Positions 19,401 through 25,747 of a DNA stretch of 64,000 nt are shown one piece after another; the stretch's first letter is position 1; each line of letters starts with the position of its first letter. The DNA comes from an uncultured Flavobacteriales bacterium (GTDB taxonomy: Bacteria > Bacteroidota > Bacteroidia > Flavobacteriales > Crocinitomicaceae), in contig CAMLIF010000007.1 of assembly GCA_946479985.1 (NCBI GenBank), forward strand, positions 11,701 to 75,700. Direction: 5' to 3'. A program made the translations under genes and the position numbers. The notes beneath the pieces are model-generated. The model saw only the letters and a program-made list of their open reading frames with translations. It made no database searches and had not been told where the DNA came from.

Positions 19401-19756
19401 AAACCATCGGTCATGCTGTTGTTGCTGTTACCAATAAGCATATAACCCGATGTATTTACGCCTTGTGTCCAGCCATAACCGTTGATAGAATATTGAGTAG
19501 CATTACTATGTATTGCATTTATCTTTGTGCGATAGGTCGTACCGGGTAAACTAAACCCGTTCCCTGTAACAGTGTAAAGTGGTGAATTAATTTTTAGACC
19601 CAGAATATTGTTTGCGTTGGAATTGTTTCCGGATCTCGACCAGTAATCGGTACTTGTTTCGCCTCCGTTAAGAGGAACCGTATTATTTGGTGGCGCTTGT
19701 GCATATAAAAATCCACCTGAAAGTACCCACAGGGTACAAAAAAGTATTTGTTTCAT
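16448..19756 (-). CDS. Secreted tail-fiber/S74-type surface protein with T9SS type A sorting domain
   Basis: 1102 residues. Signal peptide MKQILFCTLWVLSGGFLYAQ. Long repetitive beta region starting with a TDYWSRSGN motif shared with the 21431-22081 protein. Near residue 755 (SDSILKNEV, then LDIVTKLKPKTYYMD and YGFLAQDVQALLPTAV) there is an intramolecular chaperone/peptidase S74-like domain. A second similar segment (VSYDWN, NHIGFIAQEIAQ) follows and then a coiled coil near residue 980. The last ~80 residues (DQNVPNPFAEQTVINFSIPA to KKMVKQ) are a type A sorting domain recognised by the type IX system. It is thus likely exported and surface-bound or released. It lies 11 bp after a gliding-CTD gene in the same unit. 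Confidence 0.88.
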   Translation of the reverse strand: MKQILFCTLWVLSGGFLYAQAPPNNTVPLNGGETSTDYWSRSGNNSNANNILGLKINSPLYTVTGNGFSLPGTTYRTKINAIHSNATQYSINGYGWTQGVNTSGYMLIGNSNNSMTDGLNIYQNKGAFSLLHLNGETSSGQYQELGYRPWMKTGITLTGNRDLSYMGLRQLGTGEDVTETSIVWSDNTPGSGSGEDEMVFRYTSGAGGATTYNTDFSNAYDFDGLHVARYTAFGLMGLGNTFGLNVGVPGTIVYNSPQSLLHMSYQYRYAAATPSANEAFGFMQVTYRRQVGTTVDTIGQGEQVTDGLRLGIDNQLYGSSGFRHLNSYLRWQEASSFIVQTEDGGAANIEQNERMRITSIGALRKNYTTNQYFGLTDSLNVTRIGISESGRFPLTRPKSLLHLGYDYGSGIFAMEGYRKWMDLGVLTSNSKDHVWLGLKTRDSLNSSVTQGYDKLDAVLAWGTDRNVTSPTQVDKMRFIFTGHILDANPENAPGVSYQGLEMMRMYPATVYQHYKYNSAGAIIDSVQGYGRVGVGDFTAYGVNQEPTQKLDVVGNGRFRYLPDSTFLADPSVTKYVMVDSLGVLRWGQAPFGVVCADTLGGDFQSDRHVELNDYNFYFSNNSTTDPDNNVGFGWDCGAPLKAKVDVYQNGPGGIGGSFLVDAGTTSYPLGRTGVSAIVYGGATNLSMGVEGQALTNGSDINIGVYGRAGGATNSYSVYGAYAGGTGNYAGYFNGDVQAGGTFITSDSILKNEVNPLTNGLDIVTKLKPKTYYMDVENYEQFGFNDQLQYGFLAQDVQALLPTAVKASVQPGGADENGDFVYNPTEYLALNYNAIIPINTQAIIELNQKVEKATLSDESIKTNIQDLNGSLNKVLEMRGVSYDWNHTVHPELNLDSANHIGFIAQEIAQIDSRLTYLADDELLHIEYDKVVPILAEAIQELNGEVESKDSIIDALTSENTTQQETIEDLNTRLTQLENCLSGILPFLCQLSQSAIQANTPEAQEAVRKNLTVTLIDRTAIVLDQNVPNPFAEQTVINFSIPATVQKAQIHFYDGNGKLIQSVDVVDRGLGSLTVFGSDLSSGTYTYTLVADGQIVATKKMVKQ

Positions 19757-19767
19757 TGTGATAAGTA

Positions 19768-20754
19768 TTACCTTATCAATTGTATAAATCCTGTTTTATT
19801 AAAAGTCTCTGAAGTGTAGGTGAAATAGTAAACACCATCTGAGCAATCTCCTCCGTCCCAGCTAAAGGAATAACCATCCTCACTGTAAACGGTATTTCCC
19901 CAACGATTAATGATCTCTAAGTTTCCTTCTGAAGAACCACCAAATTCCCAAAGATCATTTACCCCATCATTATTAGGAGTAATGACATTTGGTGGAATAT
20001 AACTGCAATCTTCAACGGGTCCGATTTCTGTAAGCGAAACGTTATCAATGAAATAATAACCGTAACCTTCATCCGGAAAACCAATCGGAACCTGAAAATT
20101 CAAAGTATCATTTTCTACACTGTCGAAAAAGTAACCAATAGCCAAATATTGCTCGTTTCCTTCTGCAACAAAGTCTCCGCTAATTGTGACCCATTTAGTA
20201 GTATCCGATAATATTCCGGAACTATTAATAACTTGTGGTTCAATTAAGATGGGATCCCATGTATCAGTATGAATAACTTGTTTTGTAAAAAGCGCACCTA
20301 GCCGAGAGAAAGCGAAACGCGAGTAGTTTGCGAAACTTATCTGCATCTCGAAGTGGTATTCAACACAAGGTGTTAATGGGTGGATAAGTTGACCTTGAAC
20401 ATACTCATTACCAAAATAGTCGCCCGAATTAATATACCAACTAATGGCACTTATACCAACATAACCATTACCATCAAATGATTCCTGATATCCCCAAAAG
20501 TTATTCGGAACGTTTACAACTCCATTATTGCAGCGGTTAAAGTAGTCACTGGTCCCCATGGTTGGTTTCCACCACCCTTTGCATAATTCCAACTGACCGT
20601 TGTTCAGATCATTGGATACCGGGCAGGAATAGTATTCTTCAAAACCGCCGTTGTAAACTAAGTTGGTTTGTGTATTTGCACGTAAGAAACTCAGCGTAAT
20701 AATTAAAAATAAAAAAACAGGTTTATACCCCGATCGTAAACCGGGTCTGAACAT
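19768..20754 (-). CDS. Secreted protein with gliding-motility-associated (T9SS type B) C-terminal domain
   Basis: The start is the ATG at 20752-20754, which begins a signal peptide (MFRPGLRSGYKPVFLFLIIT, then LSFLRANTQ); earlier in-frame starts would run through the structured leader. The 328-residue protein has an adhesin-like N-terminal domain (NLVYNGGFEEYYSCP; GTSDYFNRCN). The C-terminal ~85 residues (PPNVITPNNDGVNDLWEFG, then NLEIINRWGNTVYSEDGYSF, then GVYYFTYT) are the gliding-motility-associated/type B sorting domain, so the type IX system should export it. It is paralogous along its length, leader included, to the gene at 22094-23134. The S74-type surface gene follows 11 bp later. Confidence 0.87.
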   Translation of the reverse strand: MFRPGLRSGYKPVFLFLIITLSFLRANTQTNLVYNGGFEEYYSCPVSNDLNNGQLELCKGWWKPTMGTSDYFNRCNNGVVNVPNNFWGYQESFDGNGYVGISAISWYINSGDYFGNEYVQGQLIHPLTPCVEYHFEMQISFANYSRFAFSRLGALFTKQVIHTDTWDPILIEPQVINSSGILSDTTKWVTISGDFVAEGNEQYLAIGYFFDSVENDTLNFQVPIGFPDEGYGYYFIDNVSLTEIGPVEDCSYIPPNVITPNNDGVNDLWEFGGSSEGNLEIINRWGNTVYSEDGYSFSWDGGDCSDGVYYFTYTSETFNKTGFIQLIR

Positions 20755-20866
20755 TTTAATATGTTTTAGCTTGTTCAGCAATTGATAAATTTTATTGTTT
20801 AAAATTAGAAATAATCCCCGTCTTTGACAGAGATTGAAACCGCCTACATCCGTAGACGCGTTTGTA
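20755..20866 (-). promoter_or_regulatory. Structured leader upstream of the first gliding-CTD gene
   Basis: The leader shares two blocks with the leader of the 22094-23134 paralogue. One is a CGTCTAC..GTAGGCG hairpin-like block (20840-20861). The other is TTATCAATTGCTGAAC (~20772-20787), whose CTGAACA pairs perfectly with TGTTCAG at 20747-20753. That second arm contains the TG of the ATG start codon, so the stem could hide the start. Confidence 0.45.
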
Positions 20867-20983
20867 AAGGAATAGTTGGATTTCTGTTTCGTAGTTTTAA
20901 AAATTAGTAGTTTAAACGAATTTACTATAAAGTGCAATATATGCCGTAATTAATTTGAATTATTTCAAAGATTCTTGTGTGTG

Positions 20984-21220
20984 GTGAATAATCAGAACAA
21001 ACAAGAGTTAACTATTTTAGAGTCAGTTGGTAAGCGATTCAAAGAGCTAAGGATAAAAGCTGGTTACTCCAGTTACGAATCTTTTGCTATTGATAATAAC
21101 CTGGATCGAAAACAATATTGGAGAATCGAAAACGGCACCAATATTACGCTTATGACATTGAACAAATTATTACAAATTCATCAGATATCTTTCGTAGAGT
21201 TTTTTCAGGAAATAGATTAA
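20984..21220 (+). CDS. Small XRE-family HTH regulator
   Basis: About 79 residues (or 82 if the TTG at 20975 is used). There is no ATG near the start; GTG at 20984 is my choice among TTG and GTG codons, so the start is uncertain. The sequence VGKRFKELRIKAGYSSYESF, then NLDRKQYWRIENGTNITLMT, then LNKLLQIHQISFVEFF is a complete helix-turn-helix 3 (Cro/CI) domain and little else. It is encoded divergently between the two surface-protein units and could regulate them by binding the shared leaders (inference). Confidence 0.75.
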   Translation: MNNQNKQELTILESVGKRFKELRIKAGYSSYESFAIDNNLDRKQYWRIENGTNITLMTLNKLLQIHQISFVEFFQEID

Positions 21221-21402
21221 TTACTTCGTTTGAATTCCGGAGGTTGGTCAGCCATTTGTTTAGATCGTTCATAGTGTAAAGTTAAGTTAGGTATACGTAA
21301 ACTATTTACGTTTATCATTCACGGTATAATCAGTACTTGTTCTCTGTGTAATATTCCGAATTAACTTGTTGCGAGTCAACCGTATTTACCACATATTTTA
21401 CT

Positions 21403-21437
21403 GCGGTAAACCACATTTCTTTTTTGCGGTTTACCGC
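21403..21437. repeat. Inverted repeat between convergent genes
   Basis: A perfect 10-bp inverted repeat, GCGGTAAACC at 21403-21412 and GGTTTACCGC at 21428-21437. It overlaps the stop codon of the 21431-22081 gene and lies between two convergent genes. The right side is itself nearly palindromic. No long T-run follows, so terminator function is uncertain. Confidence 0.6.
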
Positions 21438-22081
21438 GAAATGTTAAAATTCAGAAGCTGAAATTGAAGGTGAAAAATAGTACCGCGCTGAGCGAATTTA
21501 TGAACACCTGTTCCGGTGTAGGTATTAAAGAATAATCCACTGTAATTTCCCCACGTTTCGAACCGGTTGTTTCTACCGGCAATGTTTCCGGTTCCAGGCG
21601 AGTAAGAGGTACGCGCGAATTTAATGGTTCCTAATTGTTGGGCATTGATGAATAAACCTCCAAAATTTCCATGAACTTCAAATCGGCCATTACCTCCAAG
21701 AACATTTCCGGATCCACCGAAGCGTATTTCAGTCGAGTTACTGGAACTGGTGAACATGTCAATTTCTCCCCAGCCAGGTGTAGCAAAAACATTTTGGTTC
21801 AGTATCCGAAGTCCGTCACCAACTCCGGTAAAGCCATTGAGTCCGTTATTGGAAGAAAACTGCCCAATGGTTCTATTATTGGTCATTAACCAGATGGCAG
21901 AATTCCAGCGGGTTCCGAGGATGTTGTTGGAGCCTAATTGATTGCTGTTTCCTGCGCGTGACCAATATTGGTTGCTATTAAACCCGGAAGGTGCTCCACT
22001 GGGTGCATTGCTTATTGGTTGAGCTTGTAGTTGATTACAAATCAGAAAAAGCCCTAAAATGGTTGTTAATTTTTGTTTCAT
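21431..22081 (-). CDS. Secreted YWSR-type surface protein, shortened paralogue of the 1102-residue gene
   Basis: 216 residues with a signal peptide (MKQKLTTILGLFLICNQLQAQ). The next segment (GFNSNQYWSRAGNSNQLGSN, then NILGTRWNSAIW) parallels the start of the 16448-19756 protein (TDYWSRSGN, NNILGLKINSPLYT). It continues with glycine- and asparagine-rich repeats (GNGRFEVHGNFGGLFIN; GRNNRFETWGNYSGLFFN). It has neither the S74 domain nor a type A sorting domain, so the C-terminus seems lost or was never acquired. The unusual tail (FHLQFQLLNFNISR) may be a frame-shifted end. It is 12 bp after the gliding-CTD paralogue, repeating the unit layout. Confidence 0.75.
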   Translation of the reverse strand: MKQKLTTILGLFLICNQLQAQPISNAPSGAPSGFNSNQYWSRAGNSNQLGSNNILGTRWNSAIWLMTNNRTIGQFSSNNGLNGFTGVGDGLRILNQNVFATPGWGEIDMFTSSSNSTEIRFGGSGNVLGGNGRFEVHGNFGGLFINAQQLGTIKFARTSYSPGTGNIAGRNNRFETWGNYSGLFFNTYTGTGVHKFAQRGTIFHLQFQLLNFNISR

Positions 22082-22093
22082 AAGAATTGGAAT

Positions 22094-23134
22094 TTATCTT
22101 ACCAATTCAATAAAACCTGCTATGTTTGAATTACTTATTCTATAAAAATAGGTTCCTTCTGATACTTCAATATCGTTTTGTGTTTTTCCATCCCAGCTGA
22201 CCTCATTTAATGTGGATTCGTAAACTAGGTTTCCCCAACGATTTATTATGGAAACGGTATTCTCTCCAGTTAGAAATGATAATTTCCATAGATCATTGAT
22301 TCCATCTCCATTTGGAGTAAACACATTCGGAATTTCAACTGAAGCTTCAGTGAGAACTACATGATCTATATACATGTATGTGACATAAGGATTAACTAAT
22401 TCTGGTGAATAGTCATATCGTCTTAGTGTATCAGTACTCACGTTATCTCTAAAATTCCCAATTGTAATGTACTGCTCATTGCCATTAGCCAAATAGTACG
22501 TTTCAACATGCATCCAGTTGGTAGTGTCCCTAAAGTAATCAGATTCGTGAAACACACATTGAGGTACTATGGTTAATGCCGCTGTATTCGAACTTGAAAC
22601 CGGGTTTTCAGAAAGAAACGCACCAATTTCGTTAATCATCAGATCAGAATATTCAGCAAGAGAAATTTCCATGGATAATTTATAGATCTTTCCTTGTTTT
22701 AATTGTGAAACTGTTTGGCCCTGAGCATATTCCCACCACATAATCCCAGAATATCCATCAGATCCAGAACCACCTGTGTATGTATTTCCAAAACCTAAAT
22801 ACCCATTTCCGTTATAGGGTACCTGTTCACCTAAAAGATTACTAGGAATACTAACACTTGGACTACTAGAGCAAGTATTAAAATAATCGCTAGTTCCATA
22901 TGAAGGGGCGTTCCAACCAACACATTTCTCTATTTCTTTAGGATTTTGTGAAGGATCACTAAAACCAATTGGACATGAAGAGTATTCCTCCATATCCCCG
23001 TTAACAATCAAATTTTCCTGTGAAACTGTTGTGAGTGTAATGAAGTTTATTAGAATAATAATATAAAAAGCAGGTTTTATCCTCAGCTTGCGGCTGAGAC
23101 TGAACGTTTTGATATGTAGTAATAAGTTCAGCAA
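22094..23134 (-). CDS. Secreted protein with gliding-motility-associated (T9SS type B) C-terminal domain, second copy
   Basis: 346 residues from a TTG start at 23132-23134. No ATG exists before the signal peptide (KPAFYIIILINFITLTTVSQ). At the position matching the paralogue's ATG (20754) this gene has ACG, so the normal start appears mutated and the true start is uncertain. The N-terminal domain (NLIVNGDMEEYSSCP; GTSDYFNTCS) and the C-terminal sorting domain (IPNVFTPNGDGINDLWKLS; VSIINRWGNLVYEST) match the 19768-20754 protein throughout. The shortened YWSR gene follows 12 bp later. Confidence 0.83.
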   Translation of the reverse strand: MLNLLLHIKTFSLSRKLRIKPAFYIIILINFITLTTVSQENLIVNGDMEEYSSCPIGFSDPSQNPKEIEKCVGWNAPSYGTSDYFNTCSSSPSVSIPSNLLGEQVPYNGNGYLGFGNTYTGGSGSDGYSGIMWWEYAQGQTVSQLKQGKIYKLSMEISLAEYSDLMINEIGAFLSENPVSSSNTAALTIVPQCVFHESDYFRDTTNWMHVETYYLANGNEQYITIGNFRDNVSTDTLRRYDYSPELVNPYVTYMYIDHVVLTEASVEIPNVFTPNGDGINDLWKLSFLTGENTVSIINRWGNLVYESTLNEVSWDGKTQNDIEVSEGTYFYRISNSNIAGFIELVR

Positions 23135-23234
23135 TTGATAAGTTGTTTATTAATGTAAATAGTTTTTTAAATGTTGCTTTAGTTCGAATTTAATCAGAAC
23201 TATCAAACCGCCTGCATCCCCGTAGACGAGTTGT
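23082..23234 (-). promoter_or_regulatory. Structured leader and 5' coding hairpins of the second gliding-CTD gene
   Basis: It repeats the layout of the leader at 20755-20866: a CGTCTAC..GCAGGCG block (23210-23230), then CTGAAC/GTTCAG (pairing 23126-23131 with 23100-23105), then a perfect hairpin CTCAGC-CGCAA-GCTGAG (23082-23098). In the paralogue the last hairpin has different bases but still pairs (ACCC-G/CGGGT). Confidence 0.45.
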
Positions 23235-23431
23235 CTTCAAAAGGTTGGATTATTTTATCATAGGCAATTGATTTTCATAAGTAAATAGTTTGGCAAAAGA
23301 TAAAGGCTGGATTTTTAAAAAAATAAAATAATAGATGTTCAGCACGATTTTATAGAAGAACTGCACGAAAACACCGTTGGGAGAATTTGAAATAGCCTCA
23401 TTTTCGACTCTTTACAGCTCAATTTGAGCAG
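23235..23431. other. AT-rich intergenic sequence
   Basis: AT-rich sequence between the second structured leader and the 21-bp array. No gene or clear hairpin is seen. It may hold the promoter of the minus-strand leader. Confidence 0.4.
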
Positions 23432-23716
23432 GTTACAAAGCACTATTCAGGTGATTGCAACGCAATGTGAACCCATTACAACGTCATGTAAATTCATTAC
23501 AATGCAATGTGAACTCGTTACATGGCTATCTCAACTCGTTACAACGCAATGTGAACCCGTTACAAGGCCATCTCAACTCATTACAACGCAATGTGAACTC
23601 GTTACAACGTCATGTAAACTCATTACAATGCAATATGAATTTGTTACAAAGCCATGTAAGGGTAGTTACAACGTCATTTCAACTCGTTACAACGCCGTGT
23701 GAACTGTTTACAATAC
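23432..23716 (+). repeat. Tandem array of 14 units of 21 bp
   Basis: The core TTACAA (or a variant) recurs at 23433, 23455, 23476, 23497, 23518, 23539, 23560, 23581, 23602, 23623, 23644, 23666, 23687 and 23708. Every step is 21 bp except two of 22. The consensus is about RTTACAACGCMATGTGAACTC. Units are diverged and roughly alternate between TGTGAAC, TCTCAAC and TGTAAAC centres. TGTGAAC-TC-GTTACA across each junction is an imperfect dyad. The period equals two helical turns, so all sites face one side of the DNA. It ends ~110 bp before the GT-C-like gene. Confidence 0.9.
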
Positions 23717-23825
23717 CTTATGCCGCGAATTTTATTGAGAAATTCCTTGGCACTATTAAAAGTGTATTTTTATAGCGCAGAACTAAATTACACTTGAAAA
23801 AATCCAACTTCCTTCTTTCAGAACT

Positions 23826-25544
23826 ATGAATTCAAAACAAAAGTCTTTTTTTTGGTTGTTTGCCGTTTTGTTTACCGTTACTTGTTTATACCTAAACTAT
23901 GAACGGGCTAAAACAAGTTATATGATCCGCTCAGATGGCAGTGGATACTATGCGTATTTGCCTTCTCTGTTTCTTTATGACAATGATTATCTGAGATCAG
24001 CAAAGGTTGAGCAGAGAAACCACGGAACTGAACAACTGGCTCCGACCTATTTGTATTATGGGACGAAGAACCGCCTGGTAAATAAATACTACCCCGGAGT
24101 ATCACTTATTCAATTACCGACATTTGGAGGGGCCGTGCTTTTTTCATGGCTAAGCGGTTTGCCAATTGATGGTTACTCCTCAGTTTTCCAGTTTTTCTTT
24201 CTTCTCGGAAGTATCTTTTATACGTTGTTAGGGGTTTATTACTTGCTGTTGATCGCAAATAAAATGAAACTCTCAGGCGTAGCAACGGCTCTCATATGTT
24301 TTTTAATCACGCCTCTATTGTTCTATTGCATTGATGCACCAAGTTTTTCGCACCACTACTCATTTACGTTTTTCGCAATTTTTATCTATCACCTGCTGTT
24401 TCAACTGGAAAATCCCAACTTAAAACGGACAATATTATTGGCGTTATTATTAGGAGTTTTGGTCTTGATTCGCCCTACCAATATTTTGATTCTCCTGATA
24501 ATTCCTTTTTTATGCGGAAGCTGGAAAGATTTCATGAAATGGTTCAGGTGGCAATTTCAGGTAAAGCAACTTGGATTGTTTTTCCTAAGTTTTTTTGCGG
24601 TACTTAGTCTTTTACTTATCATCAGCAAAATTCAAACGGGTAGTTGGATGAACTGGTCTTATAAAGGGGAAGGTTTTGATTTTAGCTCACCGAAAATTTG
24701 GCAGCACTGGTTTTCATTCCGGGTTGGGCTTTTTATACATACTCCAATTTTCTTACTTAGTTTAATTGTTTTGTGGGTTGACAAATCATTTTCCTTTTTT
24801 GAGAAATGCAGCTGGTCAATCTTTTTTGTCTTAGTCACCTTTATCCTAAGCAGCTGGTGGTGCTGGGATTATTCAACATCTTTTGGTAACAGACCATATA
24901 CTGAGTTTACTTTCGTTTTACTGCTTCCCTTATTCAGGAGTGCTTTTGCTGGTAAAAAAGTGATTGGAGTATTGATTGTTTCATTTCTCGTATTGAATAC
25001 CATTCGATTTGTCGAATACCAAAGCGGATTTATCAATACTACGCGGTCAACGGCATCTTCTTATTTTACATCGTTCATTTTTTGGAAAAAAGAGAATAAA
25101 GGCAGGTGGGAATTTAATAGATTTTGTGAGCCTCATGGGAAAGAAATAACCCGTACAAAACTAAATTTCAGTTCAAACAGTTACAATTTCAATGCAAAAG
25201 TGGAATTCGAGTGTTTGGCCAAATATTCATTTCTGAAACCAAGAAACGGTGAACGTTATCATTATCGTTTCGAAGTAGACAAACACATGAAAAGCAATTC
25301 GCTGGAGGATGTTTTATTGGTAGTTGATAAATTTGATGGAGCGAAACGTTTCTCTGACTCCAGGCCTCTTTATTCAGATAAATTTGAAGCTAAAGATCAA
25401 TGGGAGCATCTGATTATTGATGATAATATTAACGATAATTTCGAAGTATTTGACAGTATCTCATTTTATGTTTGGAATAAAGGCCATAAACAATTTAGTC
25501 TGAAAAATATCAGTCTAACTGTAAGTTCTTTTAAGGCTCAATAA
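23826..25544 (+). CDS. Polytopic membrane protein, GT-C glycosyltransferase-like
   Basis: 572 residues. A first helix (FFWLFAVLFTVTCLYLNY) is followed by a loop with RSDGSGYYAYLPSLFLYDND, whose acidic residues sit where GT-C enzymes place their catalytic site. About nine further helices run to residue ~400, including VLVLIRPTNILILL, a motif seen in many bacterial GT-C proteins. The last ~150 residues are soluble and beta-rich, probably periplasmic and possibly sugar-binding. It probably moves a sugar from a polyprenyl carrier; donor and acceptor are unknown. It is the only plus-strand gene of size in the surface region and lies just after the 21-bp array. Confidence 0.72.
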   Translation: MNSKQKSFFWLFAVLFTVTCLYLNYERAKTSYMIRSDGSGYYAYLPSLFLYDNDYLRSAKVEQRNHGTEQLAPTYLYYGTKNRLVNKYYPGVSLIQLPTFGGAVLFSWLSGLPIDGYSSVFQFFFLLGSIFYTLLGVYYLLLIANKMKLSGVATALICFLITPLLFYCIDAPSFSHHYSFTFFAIFIYHLLFQLENPNLKRTILLALLLGVLVLIRPTNILILLIIPFLCGSWKDFMKWFRWQFQVKQLGLFFLSFFAVLSLLLIISKIQTGSWMNWSYKGEGFDFSSPKIWQHWFSFRVGLFIHTPIFLLSLIVLWVDKSFSFFEKCSWSIFFVLVTFILSSWWCWDYSTSFGNRPYTEFTFVLLLPLFRSAFAGKKVIGVLIVSFLVLNTIRFVEYQSGFINTTRSTASSYFTSFIFWKKENKGRWEFNRFCEPHGKEITRTKLNFSSNSYNFNAKVEFECLAKYSFLKPRNGERYHYRFEVDKHMKSNSLEDVLLVVDKFDGAKRFSDSRPLYSDKFEAKDQWEHLIIDDNINDNFEVFDSISFYVWNKGHKQFSLKNISLTVSSFKAQ

Positions 25545-25693
25545 TTGATTTCTGACTCCTGGATTAGTATTCCTGTTTTTACCTGAATAAGCTATTCGAA
25601 AGAATCCCTGTTATTTCTTGCATGGAACAGTGTAAACTTTCAGGAAACAGCCGGGAATTAAGAGCGTTTATTCCGCATTCCGCAATTTGTATG

Positions 25694-25726
25694 AAAAACA
25701 AAAACGGCCTGCTTTTGGCAGACCGC
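25694..25726 (-). terminator. Intrinsic terminator of bamA
   Basis: On the minus strand CGGTCTGC pairs with GCAGGCCG (one G-U) around a 5-nt loop, followed by TTTTTGTTTTT. It lies 22 bp after the bamA stop. Confidence 0.88.
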
Positions 25727-25747
25727 TTCCATTACTATGAATTTCTT

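Noticed and set aside
23432..23716. CRISPR array.
   Set aside because: Units adjoin directly with no unique spacers, units vary in sequence, and no cas gene is present.
23424..23775. Open reading frames of 92 and 106 residues with seven-residue repeats.
   Set aside because: They arise because the 21-bp repeat is a multiple of three, so frames stay open. Several frames are open at once and no start or family is seen.
16329..25747. Transposon or prophage carrying the surface genes.
   Set aside because: No transposase, integrase or matching terminal repeats were found, so only an inserted block is claimed.
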